A stretch of DNA of 64,000 nucleotides from Dasypus novemcinctus (GCF_030445035.2 NC_080678.1:65921087-65985086); one strand, 5' to 3'; positions 46,190 to 59,689 are shown, counted from the stretch's first letter. Numbers and translations: made by a program. The notes: generated from the sequence alone by a model not told the origin.

Positions 46190-46985
46190 TTATATCCCAG
46201 TAGCAATGATCCCAGATCTTGGTTTCTAATAATATCTATTCTCCAATGAAAGGAACCAAAAATCCTCAGAGAAGTGGTTGGTTCTAGAACTGAAGAAGGG
46301 ATTATATAAGATAAGCCTAGATCATTTTGCAGTGCCAAAAATAAGGAAGTGCTTAAAAATAAAAAAAACATGATAATGGGAATATTTCAAAGGGACGTGG
46401 GCCAACTGAAAGCCCTAATAGCCAAAGCTGGAAGGATTTTAGCAACAAAATAAACAAATTAGCATTGGATTATACCAATGCTATATATCCATGTGTCCAC
46501 TGATATAAATAAATGGGGCAGAAAAGAAAAATCTCCTGTGCAGAAGAATTCCAAACATTTATGAAGATAATACACCCTCAAGGAGGTGGAGTATAATCCC
46601 TGACTCCGTAAGTGTGGATTGTGCATGGTAACATCCTTCCAAGGGTAAAGAACAGTAACTTAATCGTGGAGAAACCTGCCAAATACCTCCTCAGCCAGGT
46701 AATCCAGGCTAAAACCAACAAGGATGCTATGATGTGATGAGAATGGCACTTGATCCCTGTGGTCTTCCTCCCCAGACCCATAAGCTCTGTTTAATATTAT
46801 GAGAAAATCATCAGGCAAACTTCAATTATGGGTATTCTACAAAACGCCTAATCAGGATTCCTCAAAACTATCAAGGTCATAAAAAACAGAGAGTCTGAGA
46901 ATTTTTCACAGCCAAGAGGGGCCTAAGGAGACATGACGACTAAATGTAATATAGTATTCTGGATATGATTCTGTAACAGAAGCTG
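46190..46985 (+). mobile_element. Old L1M 3' UTR fragment
   Basis: The 3' part 'gagagtctgagaatttttcacagccaagaggggcctaaggagacatgacgactaaatgtaatatagtattctggat' is a strong match to the L1ME-type 3' UTR. Confidence 0.65.
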
Positions 46986-48346
46986 TGCGCTTGTCTTTTT
47001 TGGGGTCTCAAACCGAAGAATTCTCTACACTGCCTTGGCTACCTATAGTTCTATGTCACACTGCCCCAAGCTTAAGTGCACATTTGGCTCAAGATTTACA
47101 AACTTAATTAACCAGGAAAATCCTTTTCTGCTCAAAATAACTACTCAAATCCTACATAATTAGCATTCTCTAGAATACAGTTAGGAAAATGTTACTTTGA
47201 TGTTTTTCTTAGCTTCTATTTATCAAAAATGTCCTGTCTCCTGTTCCAGTTCTAACAGAACTGGTGGATAATCTAAGAAAATGCATACTAAATTGTAAAT
47301 GCCTTGGAAAAAGCTGTCCTTAATACAAAGGATGGAAAGAATGGAGTCTCTGGCCCTGATGCCTATGAAACCTTCGACCCTGAAGGAGTTTTCATAGACA
47401 GACTTTCAACAGCACACCTTCGTTCTACCAAGTCACACAAGAAAACATTATTGCTTTGAACCAACACTGACTGTCAAGTTATAAGGTAAACATTGGATAG
47501 GATTTGCTCTTTAGAATAAAGTATAAAATTAAAAGTAAAAGTTAGGCTGCAATTCTGAATATGAAAATATTTCATTACTGTGATGACTTGATGTTTATTA
47601 TCATCAAATCTCCATTTCAATTTTGTTTTTCTAAATCAAATAAAACCCAATCCAACAATTTATAGGCAGTTAGCTAATCAATCTAAAAGTTGGCCAGCCC
47701 TGAGAAAATTCGATGCTTATAAGATCAGGTTGTTGGGTTTCTCATTCTATTTTTCAAGGAGTATTGTAACCTACAAACTAATCTCAAGAAGCCTCTCACC
47801 CTGTGTACTGTTCTGGAACTGGGGCAGCAGAAAGGGAAGAGTACAGATGCATCACCACTGCTTAGGCTGGATATAAAGAACATCTTTATGTATGATGAAC
47901 AGAACATTTGTAGACAGATGGTTAAATAATCAAGTACTGCCCAGGTTGCACATATTTCACAATAATCTTTTAAAATAATTACAGCCACTTGAGTAGTACT
48001 CTCAGAAAATTACAGGACCATAAATTTTATATTCTAGCTTTTAAAATTCCATCACCCATTTCCCTATGGTAGCAGCCTGCAATGTCTTAAATCTCCAAAG
48101 TGAAGAAGTCACATTTGTATTATATATTACATTAATATTTCCTCACATCCTTAGTTAATTTGGTAGAAAGTACAGACTTTCAGTTCATATTAATGCAATT
48201 TTGATTAATTAATCTCTGCCTCATTTGGATTCTTTTCATTGGCAAAGTGGATGTCAAATGTAGAAAGAGGTCCCATAGTGTAGAATACTTTTACAGTCAT
48301 TTGCTGCAAATTTTCTTCCTTATTACTTATTACAACAAATGAAGTA
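46986..48346. other. No gene recognised
   Basis: Unassigned sequence. 47230-47480 is slightly GC-richer, but no frame or splice-bounded exon is convincing. Confidence 0.5.
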
Positions 48347-48358
48347 GTTTTACTAAAA

Positions 48359-48765
48359 AAATTTTTTTTTTATTATTTCTCTCCCCTTCCCCCCGCCACC
48401 CCGGTTGTCTGCTCTCTGTGTCTATTTGCTGCATCTTCTTTGTCTGCTTCTGTTGTTGTCAGCGGCATGGGAATCTGTGTTTCTTTTTGTTACGTCATCT
48501 TGTTGTGTCAGTTCTCTGTGTGCGCAGCACCATTCCCGGGCAGGCTGCACTTTCTTTCGCACTGGGCGGTTCTCCTTATGGGGTGCACTCCTTGCGCGTG
48601 GGGCTCCCCTACGTGGGGGACACCCCTGCGTGGCACGGCACTCCTTCCCCGCATCAGCACTGAGCATGGGCCAGCTCCACATGGGTCAAGGAGGCCCGGG
48701 GTTTGAACCGCAGCCCTCCCATGTAGTAGGTGGATGCCCTATCCATTGGGCCAAGTCAGCCGCCT
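48359..48765 (-). mobile_element. Full-length tRNA-related SINE (DAS-type)
   Basis: On the minus strand it starts with a tRNA-like head ('cggctgacttggcccaatgg'), has a B-box-like 'gcggttcaaaccccg' and a GC-rich body, and ends in 'cacagagagcagac' and a C/A-rich tail with poly(A). TSD gttttactaaaa lies at 48347-48358 and 48766-48777. The clearest DAS-type copy here and the best lineage marker in the window. Confidence 0.85.
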
Positions 48766-48901
48766 GTTTTACTAAAATTTTGAGGCTGAAAATTTCAAAA
48801 CTTTTTCAAAACTAAATTTGAGGTGAGCACTGAGTTTTCAAATTTCACATTTATACTTTACTACAGGTATTTTTTTAATAGTATCCTCAGAGTGGCTTTT
48901 T

Positions 48902-49374
48902 GTTGTGTTGTTTTGTTTTGTTTTGTTTTTAGGAGGCACTGGGAACCGAACCCAGGACCTCCCATGTGAGAAGAAAGTGTTCAACTACATGAGCCACATC
49001 TGCTCTCAAACTGTTTTTCATGTTTGTTTTGTGTTTGTTTGTTTGTTTTTTGAGGTACTGGGGCCAGATTGAATCTGGGACCTCATACGGGGGTAGCTGT
49101 CACTTAACCATTGAGCCACATCAGCTCCCCTGAGTTGTTTTTTCATTTCTTTGCTTGTTGTTTGTTTTTTGTTTTCAGGAGGCATTGAGAACTGAAATAA
49201 GGACCTCCCATGCAGGAAGCAGGTGCTCAACCACTGAGCCACTTCAGCTCCCATTGAGTTGGCTCTCCACCCATTTACTTGTTGTTTGTTTTTCCTATTT
49301 TCAGGAGGCCCCAGGAACCGAATCTGGGACCTCCCATGTGGGAAGCAGGCGCTCAACGGCACATCTGTACCCCC
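48902..49374 (-). mobile_element. Tetrameric tRNA-related SINE under one TSD
   Basis: Four tRNA-derived head units occur in tandem (centred near 48955, 49085, 49210 and 49330 on the plus strand). Each carries a 'ggacctcccatg' or 'gggacctcatac' B-box-side block, and T/G-rich linkers separate them. The 14-bp repeat cagagtggcttttt occurs only at 48888-48901 and 49375-49388, outside all four, so they moved together. The second unit is the most diverged. Confidence 0.8.
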
Positions 49375-49388
49375 CAGAGTGGCTTTTT

Positions 49389-49869
49389 AATTCATTGTTA
49401 TATATGAGTCTTATATTGCATCTGTAAGTTTCAACAACACTTTTATAAACTTTCATCCCAGAAACATTAAACATTCAATTGTATTTTTCTTTCATCAGAC
49501 ATGTGAGTATAATCTAGCAAAATTAAAAAAGACAAAGCTCTGTTAAAACAATTATTCACTACTGGTTCTTCTTTTCTTCTCTGCCTGATTTGGCTGTGGA
49601 ATGTTGAGTGAAAAAGAGAGATCCACATATCACTAGCAAATGCCAGAGTGCTCTTTATCCCAAAACCTTATGAAGGTCTGTGAGAGACTAGTTTGACTCC
49701 AAATATCTATTGTCTCTTCTTTCTTAGTGAGGAAAGAACAAAAACAAAAACAAAAACATATTTTAGCTGTGCAGTATGACATGCAACTCAGAATAAAAAC
49801 TACATTTTCATGCCCTCTTTGCAGCTAAATAGGGACATGCAACTAAATTTTAGCAAATAATATAAAAAT
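49389..49869. other. No gene recognised
   Basis: Unassigned AT-rich sequence; an (AAAAAC)n-like stretch lies at 49739-49758. Confidence 0.5.
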
Positions 49870-50190
49870 GATCATATATGACATCTAGGATGTGCCTTTA
49901 AAGAAAGGATTCTGCCCCTTTTGCCCTCCTGTGCCCTCATAAGAGTGGAATGTGGCCTGATGCCTGATCTTGTACAACTGTCTTGGTCCATGCAGTGATA
50001 AGCATGTGTTGAAGAAAGAGCATGCTATAACAGTGAAGGAGATAGATCCTGGTTTGCTATGGAGTTCCCATGCCAATCTTGGACTACTTACCTCCAGATT
50101 TCACATATGTAAGAAAGAAAGATATTTCTGTCTTGTTGAGCCCTTCCTATTTTGGGGTTTTAGTGACTTATAGCTGAACATATTCCCAAT
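49870..50190 (+). mobile_element. MaLR-like LTR fragment
   Basis: 'tgatcttgtacaactgtcttgg', 'gatagatcctggtttgctatgg', 'ttggactacttacctccagatttcacatatg' and 'ctgtcttgttgagcccttcc' resemble MLT1-type LTRs. Ends are approximate. Confidence 0.4.
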
Positions 50191-51548
50191 AGACACAGAA
50201 CATAACACAACACAAACAAAACACATATACAAAAAATAATTAACTAAGAAAACCTGAACTTATCTAATAGAGTATAAAAGAAACCACTGAATAAATTGAA
50301 ATTATGTACAATAAACTATAAATAACACATACTGAACTTTTGATAAAAACCCAAACCAAAAGTTGTAAAATATGTTTTGGTTGTAATACATGCTTTGATG
50401 TGAATGTCTCTTTTTTGTTTGTCTAAAGTTTATGGATCCCTTTTGTGTGCTTATACTCTTCTTGCTGTATCATTCAAGTGGGTGAACTTCTTTACGAAGG
50501 GCCTTATTATAAATTAGAGTCTCAATCCGCAATGCCTCAATACTTTGATATATCATATAGGTTCTTCAGCCCCTTTGTTGCTGTGATAATCTCCAAAACA
50601 TCTGTCACCAAGTGTATATCCAAGAATGGCCCCTTGCTCTATGCTAATAGACTTTTTACTTACTGCCATCTCTGGCATTCTACTTTAGATGCTGCTAACT
50701 CTTGTATCTTCTCCTATCTTTTGTCCCATAGTTTATAATGAGAATTTTTTTAAAACTGGGAATAGTGACTTCTAGATTGAGTTAAAATGTAAATAGCTAT
50801 CCACTGGGAAGAAATATTAGATGTGATAAGACAAAAGAAGTGATTAAAATGAGATTACATGAAATACATTTAGAAGGCCTTAAGTCAAAGATTGGGTCAA
50901 ATAAAAGCAAATGGATGATAAGGAATAATCTTAAAATGACAAGGGGTGGACTAATGCTCTCTTAGCTTTTCCTGGATAACAGTTTTATATTTCTCCTTGG
51001 CCAATTTTCAGCCCATGCAGTCAATTTTATACTCAGGAATAATTTAGCCAGGTATATGCTTGAGAATTTTTAAATTTAATGCTCTTTTTTCATGAATCAG
51101 GCTTTATTCATAAATCATTGACCCTTAGTCACCTTAGTTTTACATTTTAGCTCCAGTAAACAGTCTTTGGGTATTCTTAATAATGTTCTAGTCAATTTTC
51201 AGCTCTGTAGAAATGCAGAAGGAAAGATATTTATCTTGACTAAACATCAAAATTACATTTTAAATTAGCATGCCTCGCATTCCTGACCTTCTGTATTCAT
51301 CTCTATTTTGTTTTGTTTTGTTTCATTTTTAAATAGTGTGCCTGTGCTTCAGGTGCAGTATTAGCCGACATTCAAGCCTCTGAATAGAAGAATTTCTTTA
51401 TATTTTTATGTACTTACAATTATAGAAAAGTTTTCACCTTGATACATTTTAGTGTCTTTAAAAAGCAAAGACTTCTTTCATACTTTTAAGCATAACTGAT
51501 TTTTCTACCTCTAGAAGATTCCTATTAAATAAGGAGCAACACTGAGTA
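50191..51548. other. No gene recognised
   Basis: Unassigned. An open frame of 97 codons at 50445-50738 shows no known domain and no coding-like neighbour. Confidence 0.45.
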
Positions 51549-52124
51549 TATTTGTCAGCCAAAGGAGTGCTGAAGCAAAGTACCAGAAATCTGTTGGCTT
51601 TTATAGAGGGTATTAATTTGGGGTAAAAGCTTACAGTCCCAAGGCCATGGAAAGTTCAGCTGAAGGTACTATAGGAGGTACTTTCTCACTAAAGTCAGCT
51701 GCCACATGTTGAAGCAAGATGGTGGGCGATCTCTGCCTGGCGTCTCAGGGCTTCCTTTATCAATCTCTGGCATAGGGCTTGTTTCTTTCCAGGCCTTCTC
51801 AGCTGCCCTGTCCTCTTCAGCTGCAAACTATCAGGTGAATGGCTCATCTCTCCCTAGGACCCCTGGATTAAACATGACAGATCTCTCTCTCTCTCTCGTG
51901 TCTGTCTTCTTGAGTGAGTGTCCATTTATGTAGGCCCACCAAGGAGGTAGGGACTCAACAGGAGTCATACCTTACTGACATAATCGAATCAAAGCCCTAA
52001 TCTTAACAGGTAATTTAATCAAAGACATCTCAGCTGAATCTAATACACTCAAAGGGTATCACACACAGAGGAATAGATTAGTTTATAACTTTCTGAGATT
52101 CATAAATAATTTCAAACTGCCACA
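51549..52124. mobile_element. Unclassified interspersed element, copy 2
   Basis: Same family as 23302-23943. It has the same ends ('gtcagccaaagg' and 'tcaaactgccaca') and is shorter by about 65 bases. The flanks ctgagtata (51542 on) and ctgagatata (52125 on) suggest a 5-8 bp duplication. A CT-rich run lies at 51883-51898. Confidence 0.7.
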
Positions 52125-52890
52125 CTGAGATATATTTAACATACAAGAAACTGTACATGTTTAAAGTGCACACTATGATATGTTTTGGCATATAAACACC
52201 AATAAGACCATCACCATAATCGAGATAATTGTGTTTGTTTCTGGGCTGTAAAACAAGTACCTTACAATGGACTGGTTTAAACAACAGAAAATTATTGGCT
52301 CATGCTTTCAGTGGCTGGAAGGCTTGCTTCCTCCAAGGTTTAGTGTCTTTCGGCTGACCAGCAATCTTTGGGTTCCTTGGGTTTTCCCTCACATGGTAAT
52401 GCTTATGGCGATGTCTTTCTCTCTCTCTTCCAGATTCTGTTGACTTCCAGCTTCTGCCTATTCCCCATGGCTTCTCTTCGTGTGTCCAATTTCCTTTGCT
52501 TATAAGGCAATTCAGTCATAGAGGAATAAGGCCCACCCTTATTCAATTTGAGTGCAACTTGACTAATAATATCTTCAAAGGTCCTATTTATAAATGGGTT
52601 CACACCCACAGAACCAGGGGTTGGGACCTGCATATGTCTTTTGCCATATGTCTTTTTCCTTTCTCCCCTTGGAAATTCTTTCATCTCACCCCTTCTTGTC
52701 CCCACCATCTTCAAGCAACCACTAATCTGCTATCTATCACTAAACACTAGTTTGCACATCCTAAAATTTTATAGAAATATAATCATATGTTATATGTACT
52801 TTTTTTGTATGGGTTCCTTTTACTCAGCGTAAGTATTTTTGAGGTCCTCTCTTGTACCATATGTTAAGAGTTCACTCCTATTTCATATTT
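52125..52890 (-). mobile_element. Old L1M 3' fragment, antisense, with an LTR-like insertion
   Basis: The outer parts (52125-52230 and 52625-52890) are antisense L1M 3' sequence ('tttaaagtgcacacta', 'caaccactaatctgctatctatcac', 'agaaatataatcatatg'). The middle (about 52231-52624) has 'ggtttaaacaacagaaaattattggctca' and 'gcttataaggcaattcagtcatagaggaataaggccca', typical of a common mammalian LTR-like repeat. Confidence 0.5.
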
Positions 52891-54476
52891 CATTCATCTA
52901 ATGTGGATGATGAGATCATTGATTTGATGCTTTTCTTCTTTTTAATGCATGTGTTTAGTGTTATAAATTTGTCCCCACATATGGCTTTAGTAGCATCCTA
53001 CAAATTTCGATATGTCCTTTTCTCTTCAGTTATTTATAAATGTATGATTTAGTTTCAAATATCTTTATTATTGATTTCTAAATTTAACTCCTTTATATGA
53101 CTAAAGTCCCTTTACATTTATGGAAACTTATTTTATGATTCAGAAGATGATTTATTTTAGAAAATGGATCACTTAACAAAATGGAAAGAAATGGGCATTC
53201 TGTTATTGGGAGAAGTAGTCTATAAATGTCAATTAAGTAAACTTTTTGCCATGTTATTTTCTTACTGATTTTCTGCATTTTGGGCCTATCAGTTATTGAA
53301 AGAATGGTACTGAAATTTCCAACTATAATTGTGCATGTGTCTATTATTACTTGAAATTTTATCTGTTTTTGCTTCATGTATTGGAAATCTCTATTATTAG
53401 ACATATTAACATTTAGGATTATTATGTCCTCTTGATGAATTGATATCTTTTCTTTGTGAAATGGCTTTATCTCCAATAATATGATTTTCTCTGAAATCCA
53501 CTTTATCTAATATTGATATAGCACTTCAGCTTTATTGATTAGTATAAGCATGGTTATTCATCCTCTTATTTTAACCTATTTGTAGTTTTATATTTGATTT
53601 TAACTTTCTTGTAAGCAGCATGAAGTTGTGTCTTACTTTTTTATCTAATTGACAATCTTTGCCTATTAATTAACATTACTGACCATGTCATTTAACATGA
53701 ATACTGATATGTTTGTGTTTAAATCTGTTATCTTGCTATTTGTTTTTCAAATTTCCCTTCTAATCTTTTCCATTTTGCTCTTTCTTTCCTCATTTGGATT
53801 AGTTAAATAATTTTATGATTACATTTTCTCTTTTTTGAGCTAATTATATATAGTTCATTGTTTTCCTAATTTTATTGTTGCTTCAGGGCTTAAGGGGCTC
53901 CCTTTCCAAGCCTAGCACAGCTTTCACTGAGCCTAAAGGGTAGCCAGAGGTGAAAGCATAGGATTTTCTCAGTTCTTTTCTGAGTATATGCTTTCCCTGG
54001 TTACGCATGGGCTTTCATAATTGCACATTGTACATAATTGAACCTGGATGTCCTAATTTCTCCCAAGAATCCCTCTTCTCCACTTTTTCTCCCAGGCTCC
54101 AGGCATTCTATTGCATGCCTTAATTATAATCTTTTGTCTTAGTCCGCTGAGGCACTACTTTCTACCTAAGTGGGAATTAGTTTAGGCAAGGCCAAAATGA
54201 TAACCTACTGTCTGGGACTGGCACAAATACACACTAAGTTTGTGAATAAAGTTTCTTCTGTCCCCTCTGGAACCAGTGATCCATACTGGGAATGTGGGTT
54301 GCTGTCCTGTAGACTGTGATTGAGGTACAAAGTGGATAGAGCCAGGGCAAGTAATAGCACCATGCAGCTTTACTGCTGTTTTTAGGTTGGCTGGCTCTTG
54401 ATTCAGTGTTCGCTTGGTGAGGTGCAGGCATTTGCAACTTCCTACTCCACCATCTTTCTGATGTCACTCCACAATG
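52891..54476 (-). mobile_element. Old L1M 5' portion, antisense, with degraded ORF2 endonuclease
   Basis: The minus-strand frame 53476-53093 keeps traces of the endonuclease ('IIVGNF' for GDFN, 'YLIDIYR', 'SKINHLL' for KIDH), so catalytic Asp residues are lost. The 5' end is near 54476 with 'agaaagatggtggagtagga' on the minus strand, the usual start of old L1 5' UTRs. Confidence 0.55.
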
Positions 54477-54955
54477 TTATTTTTAAAAGACAATACATTT
54501 GGTCTGTTGGATTTGGATGTAAAGAAAAACTTGAAACACCGATAGGCAGTAACTGGGACTCAGTTAACAGGTAAGTTTTATTCTCTCTAGCTATTAAATT
54601 AACCAAAAAGTGTGGACACAGCTAAGCCTGGGGAATAAAGCAGAAGTCAACACTTCAAAATAAATGTGACTTGTGCTGCATAGGTAGCATTATTACTTGG
54701 CTAACCACTTCCTTCCCATCATCTCCCACCTCATCCCACTTAATTTCTCAGTTTAACTCTACTTCTACTTCACATTTCCAGCAATAATTATGCCATTTCC
54801 TATGCCTACTTTCCTGGCTTTGGGCATACTTGTTTCCTAAACGTTTCTCCTCTTTGATATTTCAGCAGTATCCCCATCTAAGGTGTATTACCTTCATATG
54901 ATGCTATTTCAAACACCCACTTTACAAAGAAAAAACCACAAAATAAATCAATAAG
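54477..54955. other. No gene recognised
   Basis: Unassigned sequence. Confidence 0.5.
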
Positions 54956-55072
54956 TATCTTGAGATGAGTGAAAATGAGAACACTACATATAAAGACATA
55001 TGGGTTGCAATGAAAGCAATGCTCAGAAGAAATTTAGAGCTCTAAATTCTTACATTAAAAAAGAAGAGGTCT
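54956..55072 (+). mobile_element. L1 ORF2 fragment, left part
   Basis: Sense ORF2 around codon 300 ('gggttgcaatgaaagcaatgctcagaag', 'ttcttacattaaaaaagaagag'). Continues at 55466 after a young L1 3' end. Confidence 0.7.
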
Positions 55073-55440
55073 ATTGTGATTGGTAATGGAAGAAATTGTA
55101 GCACTGATGTGGAGAAAGTGGCCACGGTAGCCTCTGAGGGTAGGGAGAGGGAAGAAGATATATGATGTGGGGCATTTTCAGGACTTGGAGTTGTCCTGGT
55201 TGGTACTGCAGGGACAGATGCTGGACATTGTATGTCCTGCCATGGCCCACTGGGTGGACTGGGGGAGAGTGTAAACTACAATGTAAACCACTATCCACGT
55301 GGTGGAGCAGTACTCCACAATGTATTTACCAAATGCAATGAATGTGCCAAGATGATGAAAGAGGTTGTTGATGTGGGAGGAGTGGGGTGAGGAGGTGGGG
55401 GGTATATGGGGACCTCATATTTTTTTAATGTAGCATTTTT
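55073..55440 (+). mobile_element. 5'-truncated L1 3' end
   Basis: Ends in 'ggggacctcatatttttttaatg' plus an A-rich tail, the same terminus as 18040-18117 and 58190-58287. It carries the 'ccactatccacgtggtgg' variant shared with 27983-28255, so it belongs to a sister subfamily of unit 2. Confidence 0.75.
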
Positions 55441-55465
55441 TAAAAATAAAGGAGAAAAAATGTTT

Positions 55466-56085
55466 TAATTTAGAAAAATCAAAGACCTAACTTCACTTCT
55501 GGAGGACCTACTAAAAGAACAGTAAACTAAACCCAAAGCAAGCAGAAGAAAAAGAATAACAAATATTAGAGCAGAAATATATGAAATAGAGAAAAAACAA
55601 AAACAGAGATAATTTAAAAAACCAAAATTTCTTCCTTTGGAAAGATCAATAAATTGACAAACCTGTAGCTAGACTGGCAAAGAAAAAAAGAGAAGGCAAA
55701 CATATTAAATCAGAAATGAGATGGGATCTATTATTACTGACCCAATAGAAATTAAAAGGATCATAAGAGAATACTATGAACAACTAAACCCAACAAATTA
55801 GAAAACCTAGATAAAATGGAAAATTTCCTAGAAACAAACAACCTACACTGACTCTAGAAGAAATAGAAAACTGCAAACAGACCAATTACAAGTTTTTGAA
55901 TCAGTAATCAAAAATAAAACCTTCCATCAAAGAAAACTCCAGGACCAGATGGCTTCACAAATGAAGTTTACCAAACATTCCAAGAAGATTAATACCAATC
56001 GTACTCAAACTTTTCAAAAAAAATTGACAAGGAGTGAACACTACCTAACTCATTCTATGAGACCAACATTACCCTCATACCAAGT
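55466..56085 (+). mobile_element. L1 ORF2 fragment, right part
   Basis: Degenerate sense ORF2: 'aaaatcaaagacctaacttcac', 'ttgacaaacctgtagctagactggcaaagaa', 'ccaggaccagatggcttcac'. Ends near codon 560. Confidence 0.75.
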
Positions 56086-56935
56086 CAGTTATTTAAAAGC
56101 ATGCTATTAATTTTATCTATTTACCCATCCATCTATTCAATAGACTTTTATTGAAATTCTATATAGATAACCCTTGATCTATTAATAGTTACCTGGAATG
56201 CAACAGTGAACACCAATTATAGCTAATTTACTTTACATGTTTCATGTGACTTATACAATATGTAAACAGGAAAATAAATAATATTAGATGAACAGGAAAA
56301 TGAATACACTACACAAAATTAATCAATAAACCTACTTCCTTTACAACACTGTAAATGAGTTATTTAAGAGACAGTTAAATTTAGATTGAATAATATTTAT
56401 TCCAACTATAAAAGCAGCTCATAGATGAGGAAAATCAGTGTGTTTTCTGATAGTTAGGAAAGGATTAGGAAAGAAGTTGGAACTATATAGGAGCCTTGAA
56501 GGAGGATTAATAATTAAATAAGTTGAGTCAAAGAGAGTGTCCTTTTTAACAGGAGGGAGAACAAGAACCAATTTCCATTGCCGCAATGCCAAGGCTATTT
56601 TCCTCTTGTATGTCACTTCAGTATCATTATAGTTGGATTTTCAGAGCAGAAACAGTTTGACGCCATCAAATCTAGTATTAGGATCCTTGCTAGTGGCAAA
56701 ATGGGCAAATTAATTATTTGGTCTTTTTTACTTCTATCAATCAGATGGACAAAAAATTCAGAGACCTAGAAAAATCATCAATATAAAGGGTACTCTTCAG
56801 TGTGACCCATGTATCATTTTAATGAGACAAGAGGGGATGCTCCATGGAGGCAGGGACCATTTTTGTTTGCTTGCTTTATAAGACAAGTAGTTTTTAGTAG
56901 GTGTTCAATAATTACTAAGAATACTATATCAAGAA
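56086..56935. other. No gene; possible L2 remnants
   Basis: 56130-56260 and 56440-56600 read weakly as antisense L2, and 56835-56925 as sense L2 ('ggaggcagggaccatttttg', 'gtaggtgttcaataatta'). Confidence 0.4.
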
Positions 56936-56946
56936 GAGGAAGGAGG

Positions 56947-58287
56947 GAGCCCCTGATACTAATGACTATGCTTGTGAGCCTATACGCCTGAAATAAGAAC
57001 AAGGCCTAGAGCAGCACTGTGCCTGGGAGTTTCCTCCTGACAGCCTTCATGTTACTCAAATGTGGCCAGTCTCGAAGCCAAACTCAGCATGTAAATGCAA
57101 TGCATTCCCCCCAGCGTGGGACATGACACCCGGGAATGAGCCTCCCTGGCACCGAGGGATCACTACAAAATACCAACTGATGATGCAACTAGAAAATGAC
57201 CTTGAATTAAAGGTTCAACGTGAACCAGCAGAATATCCCTGTCTACATATAATAACAGGAGTTTAAAATGCTGTTTGACCTAATGTAAGGGGGAAATGGA
57301 AAGGAGAAATGAGTTTATATGGCTATGAGTCTCTAAAAAAGAGTCTGGAGGTTGTCAGTAGGATTTCCCCTATGCACACCTGAGCAGAGTCTCAGAGACA
57401 GATAAAGTAGATACAACCCCAGGTATTGCTTCTTTTGAGGGATAAAGAGACACACGGGTTCTATGGTCATGGCAGATGGGGTTCACTGCCATGTAAGTTG
57501 GCCCTTCTTTGGAGCTGGTGTTTCTGCATGATGGAACTGGACTCAGATGGGGTCTCTTTTCACAAGACTTTCATGCTACTTTACTGGAATTGTAGTTGGT
57601 GCTGGGGTTTAAGATATATCTAGGGGATTTGAATCTCTGGACTGACAATATGATAGCCAGGCCCTGAGCCTCAACAGACTTCAACTCCTACACTCCGATT
57701 TATTGGACTTACCCCACTCAGCTAACATGGAGTTGAAGAATGTCAACCACCACACCATGGAGCCTCATGTGCCTACAACTGAAAGCAGGAGGATTGCATC
57801 CAGTATCCATGTGAAATCTAAGCCCCCTCTTGACATTGATGTGCAATGGACACAACCAATCCAAGGTCCACAGAGAAAAGGTGGCATTGGTGTGGGAAAA
57901 GTGGCCATGGTGGCTGCTGGGTGCGGGGAATGGGAGGAAGAGATGAGATGTGGAGGCATTTTCGGGACTTGGAGTTGTCCTGGGTGGTGCTTCACGGACA
58001 ATTACAGGACATTGTAGATCCCCCCAGGGCCCACTGGATGGAACGTGGGAGAGTATGGGCTATGATGTGGACCATTGACCATGAGGTGCAGCGATGCCCA
58101 GAGATGTACTTACCAAATGCAATGGATGTGTCATGATGATGGGAGAGAGTGTTGCTGTGGGGGAAGTGGGGGGTGGGGGCGGTGGGGTTGAATGGGACCT
58201 CATATTTTTTTAATGTAATATTTTTAAAAAATGAATAAAATAAAAAATTAAATTAAATTTAAAAAAAAAGAAAACAAAAAAAAAAAG
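56947..58287 (+). mobile_element. 5'-truncated L1 3' UTR copy, same family as unit 2
   Basis: Aligns end to end with about 16803-18117, at roughly 90 percent by eye. TSD gaggaaggagg lies at 56936-56946 and 58288-58298, and an A-rich tail precedes the right copy. This independently shows where the family's 3' end is and that at least 1.3 kb of this region travels with it. Confidence 0.85.
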
Positions 58288-58298
58288 GAGGAAGGAGG

Positions 58299-59689
58299 AA
58301 ACTTTGAACCTGTGACAACTGCTTTTGTTGATTAACAAAAGTACATACTCCTGAGAAATTTTGTTTTCTAAAATTAGAAATTTGCACTTTTGAAATCATA
58401 AGAATTCTCTCACAGGAGTCCTGAGTTACTTTGAGACAACCTTAATTTCTAACCTAAATTCAGACCTTTGGATAAAATGTTCCTAGAAAACTTCCAAATT
58501 TATCTTAACTTGGTAGTTTCCAAGGAAACTTTGCAATCCAGATACAATGTAAGTCTTTTTACACCAAGCCATTGCCTTGATTTGAGCCCATCAAAACTCT
58601 GCTTCATTTAAATTTTACCTAAATGCCACCTTCTCCCAAATCCCTCAGTAACTTGGCTCTTCTTTAGTTTGGTGCAAGATCTCACTCAGTTTCTCTGAAG
58701 TGTCCTCCCTTATTGCAGCAAGACAATAAATCCAATTTTGCTAGATTACAAGTTGGCTCCTAATTGTTTTTATCAGACTAGTTTTATCAAACAATGCTTC
58801 CAGATCAGAGATGTTAAGGGAAAAGGAGATTATTTTTCTCCATCTTGTTTCAAAGGTTATTGATCTTTGCACAATAATCATTTTTTAGGTTAATAATAAT
58901 TTTTGTTTCAGTTAATTATCACTCTTTTATCAATAATCCTTATTTCAAATAATATACGTTTCAAAGTATCTAGATATTGGGATAAGGAGTAATAAATACA
59001 TATATGCACTGCCTCTATGGGGAAGTTTGTTTGATATAAATTCGAAAACATTTTTGGTAAATTGCTCATAATACAAGCATGGCATGTAGGAATGCAATAT
59101 CTTCATCATCCCAATGTTTAGGGATGCAAAAGTTAGAATATTTCTAAATTTTTGTCTGTTTTGTTTACCGGTGTATCCCAAGAACCTGAATAATGTCTGG
59201 CATGTATTTTGTTCTCAGTATGTATTTATTCTATATGTTATAAACATTCAAAGATTTGCTGTGAAGTACTGGAGAGAATAAAGAAAACATACAATTTCAG
59301 TCTTAAAGAAATGAAATAGAGACAATTTAATCACCTTGTTTATTCCTATCTTTTACCACTTGGCATATGAAGCTCTTACTCAACATTCACACTGAGCTTT
59401 TCTGTGCCTTTTGAGATATAACTATCTTTTTAATTACTTTACTTACAATAAAATTTTCATCTTGCTAATCATAGATCTTCACAATCTGATTCAAATTACT
59501 TTTGCATGGTCCTTTCCTATCATTCCATTATTAGACAACAACATGAGCAAGAAATTACTTTTATTATCCCAACTTACAGTGGAAGAGTTTGTTCCCCAAG
59601 TATTCATATCATTCCCTGATATTTAACCATCCCTATGGGACCCTATGAATAGTTTTGGCCAATGGATTGTGAACAAAGTTACATCTGTC
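58299..59689. other. No gene recognised
   Basis: Unassigned sequence; a weak L2-like 3' end at 59155-59235 ('cccaagaacctgaataatgtctggcatg'). Confidence 0.45.

Noticed and set aside
50445..50738. 97-codon frame as a possible small gene
   Set aside because: No recognisable domain, no exon borders, random-like composition.
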